The notes beneath the pieces are model-generated. The model made no database searches and was not told where the DNA came from. It saw nothing but the letters and a program-made list of their open reading frames with translations. Below are positions 49,503 to 57,420 of a DNA stretch of 64,000 nt, piece by piece. Both the position numbers and the translations under genes were made by a program. Positions within the stretch are counted from its first letter, which is position 1; each line of letters opens with the position of its first letter. This stretch comes from Streptomyces antnestii (GTDB taxonomy: Bacteria > Actinomycetota > Actinomycetes > Streptomycetales > Streptomycetaceae). The stretch covers positions 182,619-246,618 of the forward strand of contig NZ_RZYA01000012.1 in the NCBI RefSeq assembly GCF_004005495.1, given 5' to 3'.

Positions 49503-50423
49503 ATGACCTCGCCCCGACTGGGCTTGATGGCACCGATGTCCGACGGCCTGATCACCTCGGGCACCTTCCTGCGCGACCTCGCGCGCACCCTGGAGGAGGA
49601 GTCGGTCGAATCCTTCTGGACCGTGGAACACGTGGTCGTCGCCGACGCCTACGAGCCCCTCTACCCGTACTCGGACGGCGGCCGCATGCCGAGCGGCACC
49701 GGCACCGTGCCGATGCCCGACCCGCTGGAGACGATCGCGTTCATGGCGGGCGCCTCCTCGGCCCTGCGCTTCGGCACGGCGATGGTCGTGGCCCCGCTGC
49801 ACAGCCCGGCCGTCCTCGCCAAGCGCGCCGCGACGATCGACCGGCACTCCGACGGCCGCCTGATGCTCGGCCTGGGCATCGGCTGGCAGAAGGAGGAGTA
49901 CGCGGCCGTGGGCGTCCCCTACGCGGCGCGCGGCAGACGCCTGGAGGAGTGCGTCGGCGCCATGCGCGCCCTGTGGTCGCACTCCCCCGCCTCGTACGCG
50001 GGTGAGTACGTCTCCTTCGAGCGGCTGCACAGCCTGCCGCGGCCCGCGTCCGGGGCCGTCCCCGTCGTCCTCGGCGGCAACAGCGAGCCCGCGGTGCGGC
50101 GCGCGGGACGGATCGCGGACGGCTGGTTCCCGTACACGATCGGTCCGGACGAGTTCGCCGAGCGGGCCGACCTGTTGCGCACGAGCGCCCGGGAGGCGGG
50201 GCGGGCGGAGGACGCGGTGGAGATCACGGTGTGGCCCGGCTCGTGCGACCCGAAGAAGCAGTGGGACCCGGACTGGGTGCGCCGGTACGTGGACGCGGGC
50301 GCGACCCGTGTCGTCCTCTACCCCCGCACGGACGGCCCCGACGGCCTGCTCGGACCGCGCGGACTCGACGCGCTGCGCGAGCAGTTGGCGCAGTTCCGCA
50401 CCGCTGTCATGGAGGAGCTGTGA
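49503..50423 (+). CDS. LLM-class F420-dependent oxidoreductase
   Basis: A 306-residue luciferase-like TIM-barrel oxidoreductase, probably using F420 or FMN. It carries SFWTVEHVVVADAYEPLYPY, TAMVVAPLHSPAVLAKRAATID, RLMLGLGIGWQKEEYAAVG and VPVVLGGNSEPAVRRAGRIADGW. LLM enzymes with this layout act as dehydrogenases or monooxygenases on lipids and ketones; a step in steroid breakdown is plausible from context only. ATG 49503 is 3 bases after the IclR stop; its end overlaps the next gene by GTGA. Confidence 0.87.
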   Translation: MTSPRLGLMAPMSDGLITSGTFLRDLARTLEEESVESFWTVEHVVVADAYEPLYPYSDGGRMPSGTGTVPMPDPLETIAFMAGASSALRFGTAMVVAPLHSPAVLAKRAATIDRHSDGRLMLGLGIGWQKEEYAAVGVPYAARGRRLEECVGAMRALWSHSPASYAGEYVSFERLHSLPRPASGAVPVVLGGNSEPAVRRAGRIADGWFPYTIGPDEFAERADLLRTSAREAGRAEDAVEITVWPGSCDPKKQWDPDWVRRYVDAGATRVVLYPRTDGPDGLLGPRGLDALREQLAQFRTAVMEEL

Positions 50424-51382
50424 GCGCCGTGGACACCGCCGCGGAAGAAGTGCACATACTGGACCGGCTCGTCCTGCCCGCGGACGAGGCGGAACCCTGG
50501 CTGGGCCGCTGGCGCGCCGACTATCTGCCCGCCGCGCGTGGCCGTGACATGAGTCCGGCCCGTGTCTGGCACGGCCACACGGGCCCCGACACGGTCGAGG
50601 TGCGGGTGCTGTGGACCATGCCGGGCGTCATGGCGTTCTTCGGGATGCGTTCGGTGGCCGGCGCGGACCCGCGCATCGCGGAGTTCTGGGAGCGCACGGA
50701 CGCGGTGGCGGTGGAGCGGGACCGGCGGGTGCTGCAGCCGGTGGACGGGGGCGGGCGGGAGGCCGCCGCCCGCATCCCGGCGCGGCCCGCGCGGGACGCC
50801 TCGCCTGCTGCGGGGACCCGCTGGGTCGTCCTGGCCGCCGGGGCGCCGGACGTGGCGCGCCTGCCAGCCGGTGTCACGCACCTGAGCTGGGGCGTCGACG
50901 AGCCCGGCTCCAGCAGAGGGCTCGGCGCGGTCTGGGACCTGGTCACCGAGGGCACCGGGCCTGCCGGTCCGTGGGAGGGGGACGCCGTCGCGCTCGCGCC
51001 GCTCGCCGCACACCATGTACCGCTCGACGGCCGCCGGGTGAAGCGCACCCTGCTCCTGACCGTGCGCCCCGGCACCGACCCGGCGTCGGTGGCGCGCTTC
51101 GAGGCGGACCTGCTCGCCATGCCGCGGCACATCTCCACGATCAGGTCCTGGTCGCTGAGCCGCGTCGACCAGGCGCTGTCCCCGTCGCGCTGGACGCACG
51201 TGTGGGAGCAGGAGTACGAGGACGCGGCCGGGCTCAACGGCGAGTATCTGCAGCACCCGTACCACTGGACGTATGTCGACCGGTGGTTCGACCCCGAAGT
51301 GCCGGGGTCGATCGTCGCGCCCGGGCTCGCGCATCTGTACCGGTGGGCCGAAGGGCCGATCCTGACGGAGGACCGGCCCTAG
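50420..51382 (+). CDS. Unknown protein with C-terminal Dabb-like alpha/beta-barrel domain
   Basis: A 320-residue protein of unknown function. The C-terminal part (about 210-290; VKRTLLLTVRPGTDPASVARF, HISTIRSWSLSRV, WTHVWEQEYEDAAGLNGEYL, HPYHWTYVDRWF) looks like a stress-responsive Dabb ferredoxin-like domain; the N-terminal third (VHILDRLVLPADEAEPWLGRW) may be a second related unit. Such domains can be small enzymes or ligand carriers. GTG 50420 overlaps the LLM gene stop, so they are coupled. The TAG stop (51380-51382) lies in the CTAG at the edge of a MITE-like insertion, so the original C-terminus may have been longer. Confidence 0.7.
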   Translation: MSAVDTAAEEVHILDRLVLPADEAEPWLGRWRADYLPAARGRDMSPARVWHGHTGPDTVEVRVLWTMPGVMAFFGMRSVAGADPRIAEFWERTDAVAVERDRRVLQPVDGGGREAAARIPARPARDASPAAGTRWVVLAAGAPDVARLPAGVTHLSWGVDEPGSSRGLGAVWDLVTEGTGPAGPWEGDAVALAPLAAHHVPLDGRRVKRTLLLTVRPGTDPASVARFEADLLAMPRHISTIRSWSLSRVDQALSPSRWTHVWEQEYEDAAGLNGEYLQHPYHWTYVDRWFDPEVPGSIVAPGLAHLYRWAEGPILTEDRP

Positions 51383-51596
51383 GGCGTGTTTCGAAAGTAG
51401 CGTCGTCCGCCCGGAGGGCGGGCCCCGCGGCGTCTGGTGCGTGCGATCGCAAGGCGCCGGAGCGTCCTAGTGGCGGAGCCACTCGGACGTTTCGGCAACG
51501 CCGCATGGGGGTCCCCCCGCTCGAGCGAAGCCGAGAGTGGGGGAGTGCGTGCCAGGCGTCGCGGGGCAGGCGGGACTTTCGAAACACGCCCTAGGG
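51377..51596. mobile_element. 220-bp MITE-like element with 22-bp perfect terminal inverted repeats
   Basis: The left end, CCCT followed by AGGGCGTGTTTCGAAAGT (51377-51398), is mirrored exactly by ACTTTCGAAACACGCCCT followed by AGGG (51575-51596). Each end contains CTAG, the kind of 4-base target typical of IS5-group elements. Inside is no transposase, only short dyads, including CCCCCGCTC/GAGAGTGGGGG. It is probably a nonautonomous element mobilised by an IS elsewhere. The left CTAG supplies the stop codon of the upstream gene. Confidence 0.85.
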
Positions 51597-51606
51597 GTCT
51601 TCACAC

Positions 51607-51634
51607 ACCTGTACCTCAACACCTGTACCTCAAC
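51607..51634. repeat. 14-bp tandem repeat abutting the terminator arm
   Basis: ACCTGTACCTCAAC occurs at 51607-51620 and 51621-51634, and continues into ACCTGTGCCTCATGG, which is the distal arm of the following hairpin. The repeat thus reiterates one arm of the terminator. Confidence 0.85.
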
Positions 51635-51635
51635 A

Positions 51636-51672
51636 CCTGTGCCTCATGGCCGTCGGGACCATGAGGCACAGG
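51636..51672 (-). terminator. Terminator of the PPOX-family gene
   Basis: CCTGTGCCTCATGG (51636-51649) and CCATGAGGCACAGG (51659-51672) form a perfect 14-bp stem with a 9-base loop, 21 bases after the stop of the minus-strand gene. Confidence 0.88.
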
Positions 51673-51693
51673 CAGGTGTGGCAGGAGCCGGGA

Positions 51694-52098
51694 TCAGATC
51701 GACCCGACGACCTTGCGCGGGGTGATGCGGACGATCACTCGCTGGGCGTCGTGGGCCGAAGAGGGGTTGAACTCGCGGTACTTCTTGCCGCTGTACTTCA
51801 TCGAGAGCTCGTCGATCAGTTCCTGACCGCCCTCGGTGGTCAGCTCGGCGGTGCCACGGATCTCGGCGTACTCGTACGGGGAGTCCCAGCGCTGGAGCAC
51901 CACGGTGACACGCGGGTCGCGGCGCAGGTTCTTCTCCTTGCGCCGCCCCACGGTCGTCGAGACCAGCACGTCGTCGCCGTCGCGTTTCACCCAGACCGGG
52001 GACACCTGGGGGCTTCCGTCGGGCTGGATGGTGGCGATGGTGACGAAGGCGGGGCTGTCGAGCAGTTCCTTGAGCTTGTCGCTGAGCTGAGCGGACAC
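51694..52098 (-). CDS. PPOX-class F420-dependent oxidoreductase (pyridoxamine oxidase-like)
   Basis: A 134-residue split-barrel protein of the pyridoxamine 5'-phosphate oxidase-like class; small actinobacterial members usually bind F420. Seen are FVTIATIQPDGSPQVSPVWVKRDG (split here: ATIQPDGSPQVSPVW), VLVSTTVGRRKEKNLRRDP and YAEIRGTAELTTE. The substrate is unknown. GTG 52098 follows GGAAGGA. It lies 95 bases after kshB on the same strand and could be the distal gene of that operon, ending in the hairpin at 51636. Confidence 0.85.
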   Translation of the reverse strand: MSAQLSDKLKELLDSPAFVTIATIQPDGSPQVSPVWVKRDGDDVLVSTTVGRRKEKNLRRDPRVTVVLQRWDSPYEYAEIRGTAELTTEGGQELIDELSMKYSGKKYREFNPSSAHDAQRVIVRITPRKVVGSI

Positions 52099-52193
52099 GA
52101 GGGTTCCTTCCGTGCGGGGTACGGATGTCACCTCTCCTCCTACCGCATCCGGCCGCATTCTCACGGTGATTCGGCGAACCGTCGCCGTGGCGC

Positions 52194-53183
52194 TCAGCTG
52201 TACGTGATCTCCACCCGTTCGCTGAGGGGTACCGCCTGGCAGGCCAGGACGTATCCCTCGGCGACGTCGGTCTCGTCGAGGACCTCGTTGCGGATCATCT
52301 TGACCTCGCCCGACACCACCCGGCAACAGCAGGCGCTGCACGCGCCCTCGCGGCAGGAGAACGGGGCGTCGACGCCCGCGGAGAGCAGGGTGTCGAGCAG
52401 CGGGGTGTCCGTGGACCAGCCGACCTCGTGGGTCTCGCCGTCGAGTTCGACGGACGCGTGGTGGGCCGGGGCGGTGCCGTCGTCCCGTACCTCGGGATGC
52501 GGGGCGAACACGTCGTCGGAGAGCGAGAAGTACTTCTCCCGGTGAATGTGCCGGCCTCCGGCCGCGCGCAGTGCCCCCTCCGCCGCGTCCATCAGCGGGG
52601 CGGGCCCGCACAGGTGGGCGGCACGGTCCGCGTAGGGCGCGAGCGCCGAGGTGAGCAGGGTCTCCGTGGGAAGGCCCTGGAGGGCCTCCAGCCAGTGGAC
52701 GACGGTGAAGCGGCCCGCGAACTCCTCTGCGAGGCCCCAGAGTTCGTCGCGGAAGATGACGGACGACTGGTCGCGGTTGGCGTACAGGAGGGTCACCTTG
52801 CCGTGCCCGGCGGTGAGTGCCGACTTGGCGATGGAGATGACCGGCGTGATGCCGCTGCCGCCCGCGACGAGGAGGAGGTCGGCGTCCAGGTCGGCGGGGG
52901 TGAAGGTGCCGGCCGGCGGGAGGATCTCCAGCTCGTCCCCCGCCCTGACCTGTTCGCAGATCCAGCCCGATCCCGTCCCGCCGGCGACCTTCTTGACGGT
53001 GACCTTCATGGGCTCACCGGTGTGCGGTGAGCTGGCCAGCGAGTAGCAGCGGGCACCGCCGCCCGGTATCCGCACGGTCAGGAACTGACCGGGCTTGTAA
53101 GGCAGTTCGGCGTCCAGGACGAGCGACACCGCGTCGGCCGTCTCGCGCACCACATCGGCGACGCGGACGACGACGCTAGACAT
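52194..53183 (-). CDS. kshB: 3-ketosteroid 9-alpha-hydroxylase, reductase component
   Basis: A 329-residue class IA-type ferredoxin reductase passing electrons from NAD(P)H to KshA. Order: FAD domain with RCYSLASSPHTGEP (about 45-58), nucleotide domain with LLVAGGSGITPVISIAKS, and a C-terminal plant-type 2Fe-2S domain with the cysteines in CREGACSACCCRV (about 276-288) and YVLACQAV. ATG 53183 overlaps the preceding small Cys protein by 8 bases. A generic phenylacetate-type reductase is the alternative, excluded by the kshA linkage. Confidence 0.92.
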   Translation of the reverse strand: MSSVVVRVADVVRETADAVSLVLDAELPYKPGQFLTVRIPGGGARCYSLASSPHTGEPMKVTVKKVAGGTGSGWICEQVRAGDELEILPPAGTFTPADLDADLLLVAGGSGITPVISIAKSALTAGHGKVTLLYANRDQSSVIFRDELWGLAEEFAGRFTVVHWLEALQGLPTETLLTSALAPYADRAAHLCGPAPLMDAAEGALRAAGGRHIHREKYFSLSDDVFAPHPEVRDDGTAPAHHASVELDGETHEVGWSTDTPLLDTLLSAGVDAPFSCREGACSACCCRVVSGEVKMIRNEVLDETDVAEGYVLACQAVPLSERVEITYS

Positions 53184-53403
53184 CGCCCACCTCCAGGAGC
53201 CCGCTCTCGACGGCCGCGTCGATGCTCGCCCGCAGGGACGCGCAGCCCCGTACGCGCGCGCTCAGCTCGCCCGCGGCGACCCGCTCCCCGATCGTCGGAC
53301 AGACAGCGGCGGCCTCGTCGGTCCACTGGACCTGGGTGTGGGCGGGGCTGAACTTCTCGCACAGGACCTGGTTGCCGCAGGCCCCGCATTCGACCGGGCG
53401 CAT
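53176..53403 (-). CDS. Small four-cysteine protein between KshA and KshB
   Basis: A 75-residue protein with cysteines in CGACGNQVLC, then single Cys in AAVCPTIG and RGCASLR. The first cluster looks like a zinc or iron-sulphur knuckle. Its ATG overlaps the kshA stop (TGATG) and its end overlaps kshB by 8 bases, so it is translationally locked between the two hydroxylase subunits. I do not recognise a characterised homologue; a role in electron transfer, cluster delivery or assembly of the KshAB complex is a reasonable guess. Confidence 0.75.
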   Translation of the reverse strand: MRPVECGACGNQVLCEKFSPAHTQVQWTDEAAAVCPTIGERVAAGELSARVRGCASLRASIDAAVESGLLEVGDV

Positions 53404-54539
53404 CACTTCGCCGCCTGCCGTGCGGCGAGGTTCGCCTCGACCTCGGCGCGCCACGCCGCGGTGGCCCGCTCCGTGTCGATCTCGAACTCGAAGCGGCGCA
53501 CCATCTCGTCCTTGACGTCGGCGGCGTCGACGTAGAACTGCTCGTACCAGCGGCGCAGTTGATACACCGGCCCGTCTTCCTCCGTCAGGAGCGGGTTGTC
53601 GATGCGGGTCTTGTTCTTCCAGATCTCGACGTCCTGCTCGAAGCCGACCGCGAGGCCCTCGGAGGTGAGCCGTGCGGCGTCGGCGGCCTGCTCGTCGGTC
53701 ATGCCCGGCAGCTTCCTGACGATCGCGCCGTACATGAGCATGAAGCTGTTCTCGTCGATCGGGTAGTGGCAGTTGATGAGGACGGACTCCATCTCCACGC
53801 CTCCCCCGACGTCGCTCCACAGCTTGTCGATCATGTAGGAGGGCCCGAAGTACGAGGCGTCGGAGCGCAGTCCGCCGCCCGTGGACAGGGTGCCGAGGTC
53901 GACGTCGCCGCGCGGCGTGGACTCCATGTACTGGGTGGCGACGTGCCCGTCGAAGACGTTCTTGAAGTAGTTCGGGAACGCGTAGTGGACGTAGTAGAAG
54001 TGCGCCATGTCGACGACGTTGTCCACGATCTCGCGGCAGTTGGCGTTCTCGACGCGCAGGGAGCTCCAGGACCAGTCGGACCAGTCGGCGCCGCCGAAGC
54101 CCTCGATCTCGGGGATGGTCACGTCGGCCGGGGGCGGGTTGCCCTCGGGGTCGTGCCACACGTAGAGCTGGCCGTTGCGCTCCAGGGTGGTCCAGGCGCG
54201 GGTCCTGGCGCGCGGCGGGACGCGGCGCGCGTACGGGATGCCTGCGCAGCGCCCGTCACCCGACCAGCGCCAGTCGTGGAAGGGGCAGGCGACGGCGTCG
54301 CCCTTGACGGTGCCGTGGGCGAGGTTGCCGCCCATGTGGGGACAGTAGGCGTTGAGGACGTGCAGCTGATCGTCGTCCTCGCCCTTGAAGACGACCAGCT
54401 TCGTGCCGAACGCCTCGATCTCGTGCGGGCCGTCCTCGCGGAACGCGGAGGCCAGGCCGAGGCAGTGCCAGCCGCGGGCGTAGCGGGCCGGTGGCGAGGC
54501 CGCCTCGATGACGCGGACCTCGTCCTGCTGTGCGGTCAT
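53403..54539 (-). CDS. kshA: 3-ketosteroid 9-alpha-hydroxylase, Rieske oxygenase component
   Basis: A 378-residue Rieske non-haem iron oxygenase that hydroxylates C9 of 3-ketosteroids. The Rieske cluster ligands are Cys66 and His68 (YCPHMGGN) and Cys85 and His88 (ACPFHDWRW). The mononuclear iron site is NVVDMAHFYYVHYAF with His180 and His185. The N-terminal RYARGWHCLGLASAF and the FPNYFKNVFDGHVATQYMES segment match KshA. ATG 54539. With KstD this forms the unstable 9-hydroxy-1,4-diene that opens ring B to 3-HSA. Confidence 0.94.
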   Translation of the reverse strand: MTAQQDEVRVIEAASPPARYARGWHCLGLASAFREDGPHEIEAFGTKLVVFKGEDDDQLHVLNAYCPHMGGNLAHGTVKGDAVACPFHDWRWSGDGRCAGIPYARRVPPRARTRAWTTLERNGQLYVWHDPEGNPPPADVTIPEIEGFGGADWSDWSWSSLRVENANCREIVDNVVDMAHFYYVHYAFPNYFKNVFDGHVATQYMESTPRGDVDLGTLSTGGGLRSDASYFGPSYMIDKLWSDVGGGVEMESVLINCHYPIDENSFMLMYGAIVRKLPGMTDEQAADAARLTSEGLAVGFEQDVEIWKNKTRIDNPLLTEEDGPVYQLRRWYEQFYVDAADVKDEMVRRFEFEIDTERATAAWRAEVEANLAARQAAK

Positions 54540-54556
54540 GTCGTACGTCCCACCCT

Positions 54557-55609
54557 TCAGTCGCGTGCCGCGAGTTCTACGGCGATGTCGATGAGCTGGT
54601 CCTCCTGGCCGCCGACGAGACGGCGCTCCCCGGCGGTCAGCAGGATCTCGGCGCCGGAGACGCCGTAGCGCTCGGCCTGCCGGTAGGCGTGCTTGAGAAA
54701 GCTGGAGTAGACGCCGGCGTGCCCCATCAGGAGGGACATCCGGTCGAGCAGGCACTCGTCGTCCATGACGGGCCGCACGACGTCCTCGGCCGCGTCGATG
54801 ATCTTCAGTACGTCGATGCCGGTGCGGATGCCCATCTTGTGGCAGACCGCGGCGAACGCCTCGACGGGCGTGTTGCCCGCGCCCGCGCCGAGCCGCCGCG
54901 TCGAGCCGTCGATCTGGAGGGCGCCCGCGCGCACGGCCGCGACGGAGTTGCCGACGCCGAGGCCGAGGTTCTCGTGGCCGTGGAAGCCGACCTGCGCGTC
55001 GTCGCCGAGCTCCGCGACCAGGGCGGACACGCGGTCGGTGACGTCGTCCATCACGAGGGCGCCGGCCGAATCGACGACGTAGACGCACTGGCAGCCCGCG
55101 TCGGCCATGATGCGGGCCTGCGCGGCCAGCTTCTCCGGGGTCGTGGAGTGGGCCATCATCAGGAACCCGACGGTCTCCAGGCCCATCTCCCGGGCGAGGC
55201 CGAAGTGCTGGACGGAGATGTCGGCCTCGGTGCAGTGCGTCGCGATACGGCAGACACTCGCGCCGTTCGCGTGCGCGGCGCGGATGTCGTCCTTCACACC
55301 GAGACCCGGCAGCATCAGGAACGCGATCTTGGCCTGCTCGGCCGTGTCGACGGCGATCTTGATGAGTTCCTGCTCGGGTGTCTTGGAGAACCCGTAGTTG
55401 AACGACGAGCCGCCGAGGCCGTCGCCGTGCGTGACCTCGATGACGGGGACACCGGCGCCGTCGAGCGCGCCCACGATGGAGCGCACGTCGTCGGCGGTGA
55501 ACTGGTGCCGCTTCGCGTGCGATCCGTCGCGCAGCGAGGAGTCGGTGACGCGGATGTCGAGGGTGTCGGAATACGGCTTGGCCTGCTTCGCCTGATTCGC
55601 CTGCTTCAC
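54557..55609 (-). CDS. hsaF: 4-hydroxy-2-oxovalerate (or -hexanoate) aldolase
   Basis: A 350-residue class II aldolase of the DmpG/BphI/HsaF type, splitting the hydroxy-oxo acid to pyruvate and an aldehyde that passes directly to HsaG. Seen are VTDSSLRDGSHAKRHQF (metal and pyruvate site), EVTHGDGLGGSSFNYGF, YVVDSAGALVMDDV, QVGFHGHENLGLGVGNS and LLMGHAGVYSSFLKHA from the C-terminal communication domain. ATG 55609 overlaps the hsaG stop by 4 bases. Confidence 0.94.
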   Translation of the reverse strand: MKQANQAKQAKPYSDTLDIRVTDSSLRDGSHAKRHQFTADDVRSIVGALDGAGVPVIEVTHGDGLGGSSFNYGFSKTPEQELIKIAVDTAEQAKIAFLMLPGLGVKDDIRAAHANGASVCRIATHCTEADISVQHFGLAREMGLETVGFLMMAHSTTPEKLAAQARIMADAGCQCVYVVDSAGALVMDDVTDRVSALVAELGDDAQVGFHGHENLGLGVGNSVAAVRAGALQIDGSTRRLGAGAGNTPVEAFAAVCHKMGIRTGIDVLKIIDAAEDVVRPVMDDECLLDRMSLLMGHAGVYSSFLKHAYRQAERYGVSGAEILLTAGERRLVGGQEDQLIDIAVELAARD

Positions 55610-56493
55610 TTGCTGATCCCCTTCGCGAGCTCCTCGCCGACCTTCGTCGCGGCGGCGGTCATGATGTCGAGGTTTCCTGCGTACGGCGGCAGGAAGTCGC
55701 CCGCGCCCTCCACCTCCAGGAAGATCGCGACGCGCGCCATCCCGCCGTTCATCGGGGACGGCTCGTCGAACTGCGGTTCCGCGCGCAGCCGGTAGCCCGG
55801 CACGTACGTCGCCACGTACTCGGCGATCTCCTTGACGGAGAGGGTGATGGCGTCCCGGTCGGCGTCCTCGGGGATCGCGCAGAACACCGTGTCGCGCATG
55901 ATGACGGGCGGCTCGGCGGGGTTGAGGATGATGATCGCCTTGCCGCGCTCGGCGCCGCCGATCTCCTCGATGCCGCGGGAGGTCGTGCGGGTGAACTCGT
56001 CGATGTTCGCGCGGGTGCCGGGCCCGGCGGACACCGAGGCGACGGACGCCACGATCTCCGCGTAGGCGACGGGGACGACGCGCGAGACGGCGTACACCAT
56101 GGGGATGGTGGCCTGGCCGCCGCAGGTGATCATGTTGACGTTGGGGGCGTCGAGGTGCGCGGTGAGGTTCGCCGGCGGGACGACGGCGGGGCCGACGGCG
56201 GCGGGGGTCAGGTCGATGGCCTTGATGCCGAGTTCGGCGTAGCGGGGGGCGTTGGCGCGGTGGACGTACGCGCTCGTCGCCTCGAAGACGAGGTCGGGGA
56301 GCTCGCTCTGCGAGAGCAGCCAGTCGACGCCCTCGTGGCTGGCCTCGACGCCCATCTTGCGGGCGCGCGCGAGCCCTTCGCTGTCCGGGTCGACTCCGAT
56401 CATCCAGCGTGGCTCGATGTGCGCGGAGCGCTGGAGCTTGTAGAGCAGGTCGGTCCCGATGTTCCCGGAACCGACGATGGCGGCAGTAGTCAT
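55606..56493 (-). CDS. hsaG: Acylating acetaldehyde/propionaldehyde dehydrogenase
   Basis: A 295-residue CoA-acylating aldehyde dehydrogenase (DmpF/BphJ/HsaG type), turning the aldehyde released by HsaF into acyl-CoA with NAD+. The dinucleotide site is AAIVGSGNIGTDLLYKL; catalytic Cys124 is in MITCGGQATIPMV; the C-terminus has MNGGMARVAIFLEVEGAGDF. In steroid pathways propanal is the expected substrate. ATG 56493 follows GAGGT. Confidence 0.94.
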   Translation of the reverse strand: MTTAAIVGSGNIGTDLLYKLQRSAHIEPRWMIGVDPDSEGLARARKMGVEASHEGVDWLLSQSELPDLVFEATSAYVHRANAPRYAELGIKAIDLTPAAVGPAVVPPANLTAHLDAPNVNMITCGGQATIPMVYAVSRVVPVAYAEIVASVASVSAGPGTRANIDEFTRTTSRGIEEIGGAERGKAIIILNPAEPPVIMRDTVFCAIPEDADRDAITLSVKEIAEYVATYVPGYRLRAEPQFDEPSPMNGGMARVAIFLEVEGAGDFLPPYAGNLDIMTAAATKVGEELAKGISK

Positions 56494-56511
56494 CAGTACC
56501 TCAGCAGGTCG

Positions 56512-56532
56512 GCAGTCAGCAGTCAGCAGTCA
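56512..56532. repeat. 7-bp triple repeat over the hsaE stop codon
   Basis: GCAGTCA is repeated three times without a gap (56512, 56519, 56526). The stop codon of hsaE (56530-56532) is formed by the last copy. Confidence 0.85.
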
Positions 56533-57312
56533 GCGGAAGGAGAGGGACACCGAGCCGAGACCGGTGAAGTCGGCGGTGTATGTGCGGCCCGCCTCGACGT
56601 CGACGGCACGGGTGCAGGAACCGGGCAGGATCACGTGTCCCTTGCGCAGCGGCACGCCGAACCGGGCGACGGTGCGGGCCAGCCAGGCGACGGAGACGGC
56701 GGGGTCGCCGAGCACGGCGTCACCGCGGCCCCGCGCGAGCTCGTCCCCGTCGCGGGTGAGCCGGGCCTCGACGGCCTTCAGGTCGAGGCCGCGCGGGTCA
56801 CGGCCCTCGCCGATCACGTAACCGGCGGACGAGGCGTTGTCGGCGATCGTGTCGGCGATGGTGATGCGCCAGTCGGCGATGCGGCTGTCGATCAACTCCA
56901 GGGCCGGCACGACCCGTTCGGTCGCGGCGAGGACGTCGGCGGGGGTGCAGCCCTCGCCGGGCAGGTCGTCGCCGAGTACGAAGCCGATCTCGACCTCGAC
57001 GCGGGGAGCGCAGTAACGGCCGGTGTCCACGGGCTCGTCCTCGCGCAGCTCCATGTCGTCGAGGAGGTGCCCGTAGTCGGGCTCGTCGACGCCCATCATC
57101 TGCTGCATCACCGGCGACGAGAGGCCCACCTTGTGCCCGTTGATCCGGGCGCCCTCGGCGACCCGCTGCCGGATGTTGATCAGCTGGATCTCGTACGCGT
57201 CCTCGGTGCCGATGTCCGCGTGGGTATCGACCAGGGGTGCGACGGGGCTGCGGCCGAGCTCGGCGCGACGCAGCAGCGCGGCGACGTCCTGCCGGCTCCG
57301 GACGTCAAGCAT
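56530..57312 (-). CDS. hsaE: 2-hydroxypenta/hexa-2,4-dienoate hydratase
   Basis: A 260-residue hydratase of the MhpD/BphH/HsaE family, adding water to the dienoate released by HsaD. Seen are INGHKVGLSSPVMQQMMGVD, PRVEVEIGFVLGDDLPG (metal-binding acidic pair), ALELIDSRIADW, and LGDPAVSVAWLARTVARFGV near the C-terminus. ATG 57312 has AAGGAG at 7 bases. First gene of the hsaEGF-kshA-kshB operon, with the 17-bp operator about 110 bases upstream. Confidence 0.93.
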   Translation of the reverse strand: MLDVRSRQDVAALLRRAELGRSPVAPLVDTHADIGTEDAYEIQLINIRQRVAEGARINGHKVGLSSPVMQQMMGVDEPDYGHLLDDMELREDEPVDTGRYCAPRVEVEIGFVLGDDLPGEGCTPADVLAATERVVPALELIDSRIADWRITIADTIADNASSAGYVIGEGRDPRGLDLKAVEARLTRDGDELARGRGDAVLGDPAVSVAWLARTVARFGVPLRKGHVILPGSCTRAVDVEAGRTYTADFTGLGSVSLSFR

Positions 57313-57420
57313 CGGGTCTCCTTGGGGTGGTGTGGGTGCGCTGGACCGCGTTGCCCGACGCTGCGGCGCACCGCGGTGGGCAGACCGTAGGCCGGGCCCG
57401 CGACAGGCGGGGAGGGCGGA

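Noticed and set aside
51377..51596. Complete insertion sequence
   Set aside because: Only 220 bp with no transposase frame; it fits a MITE.
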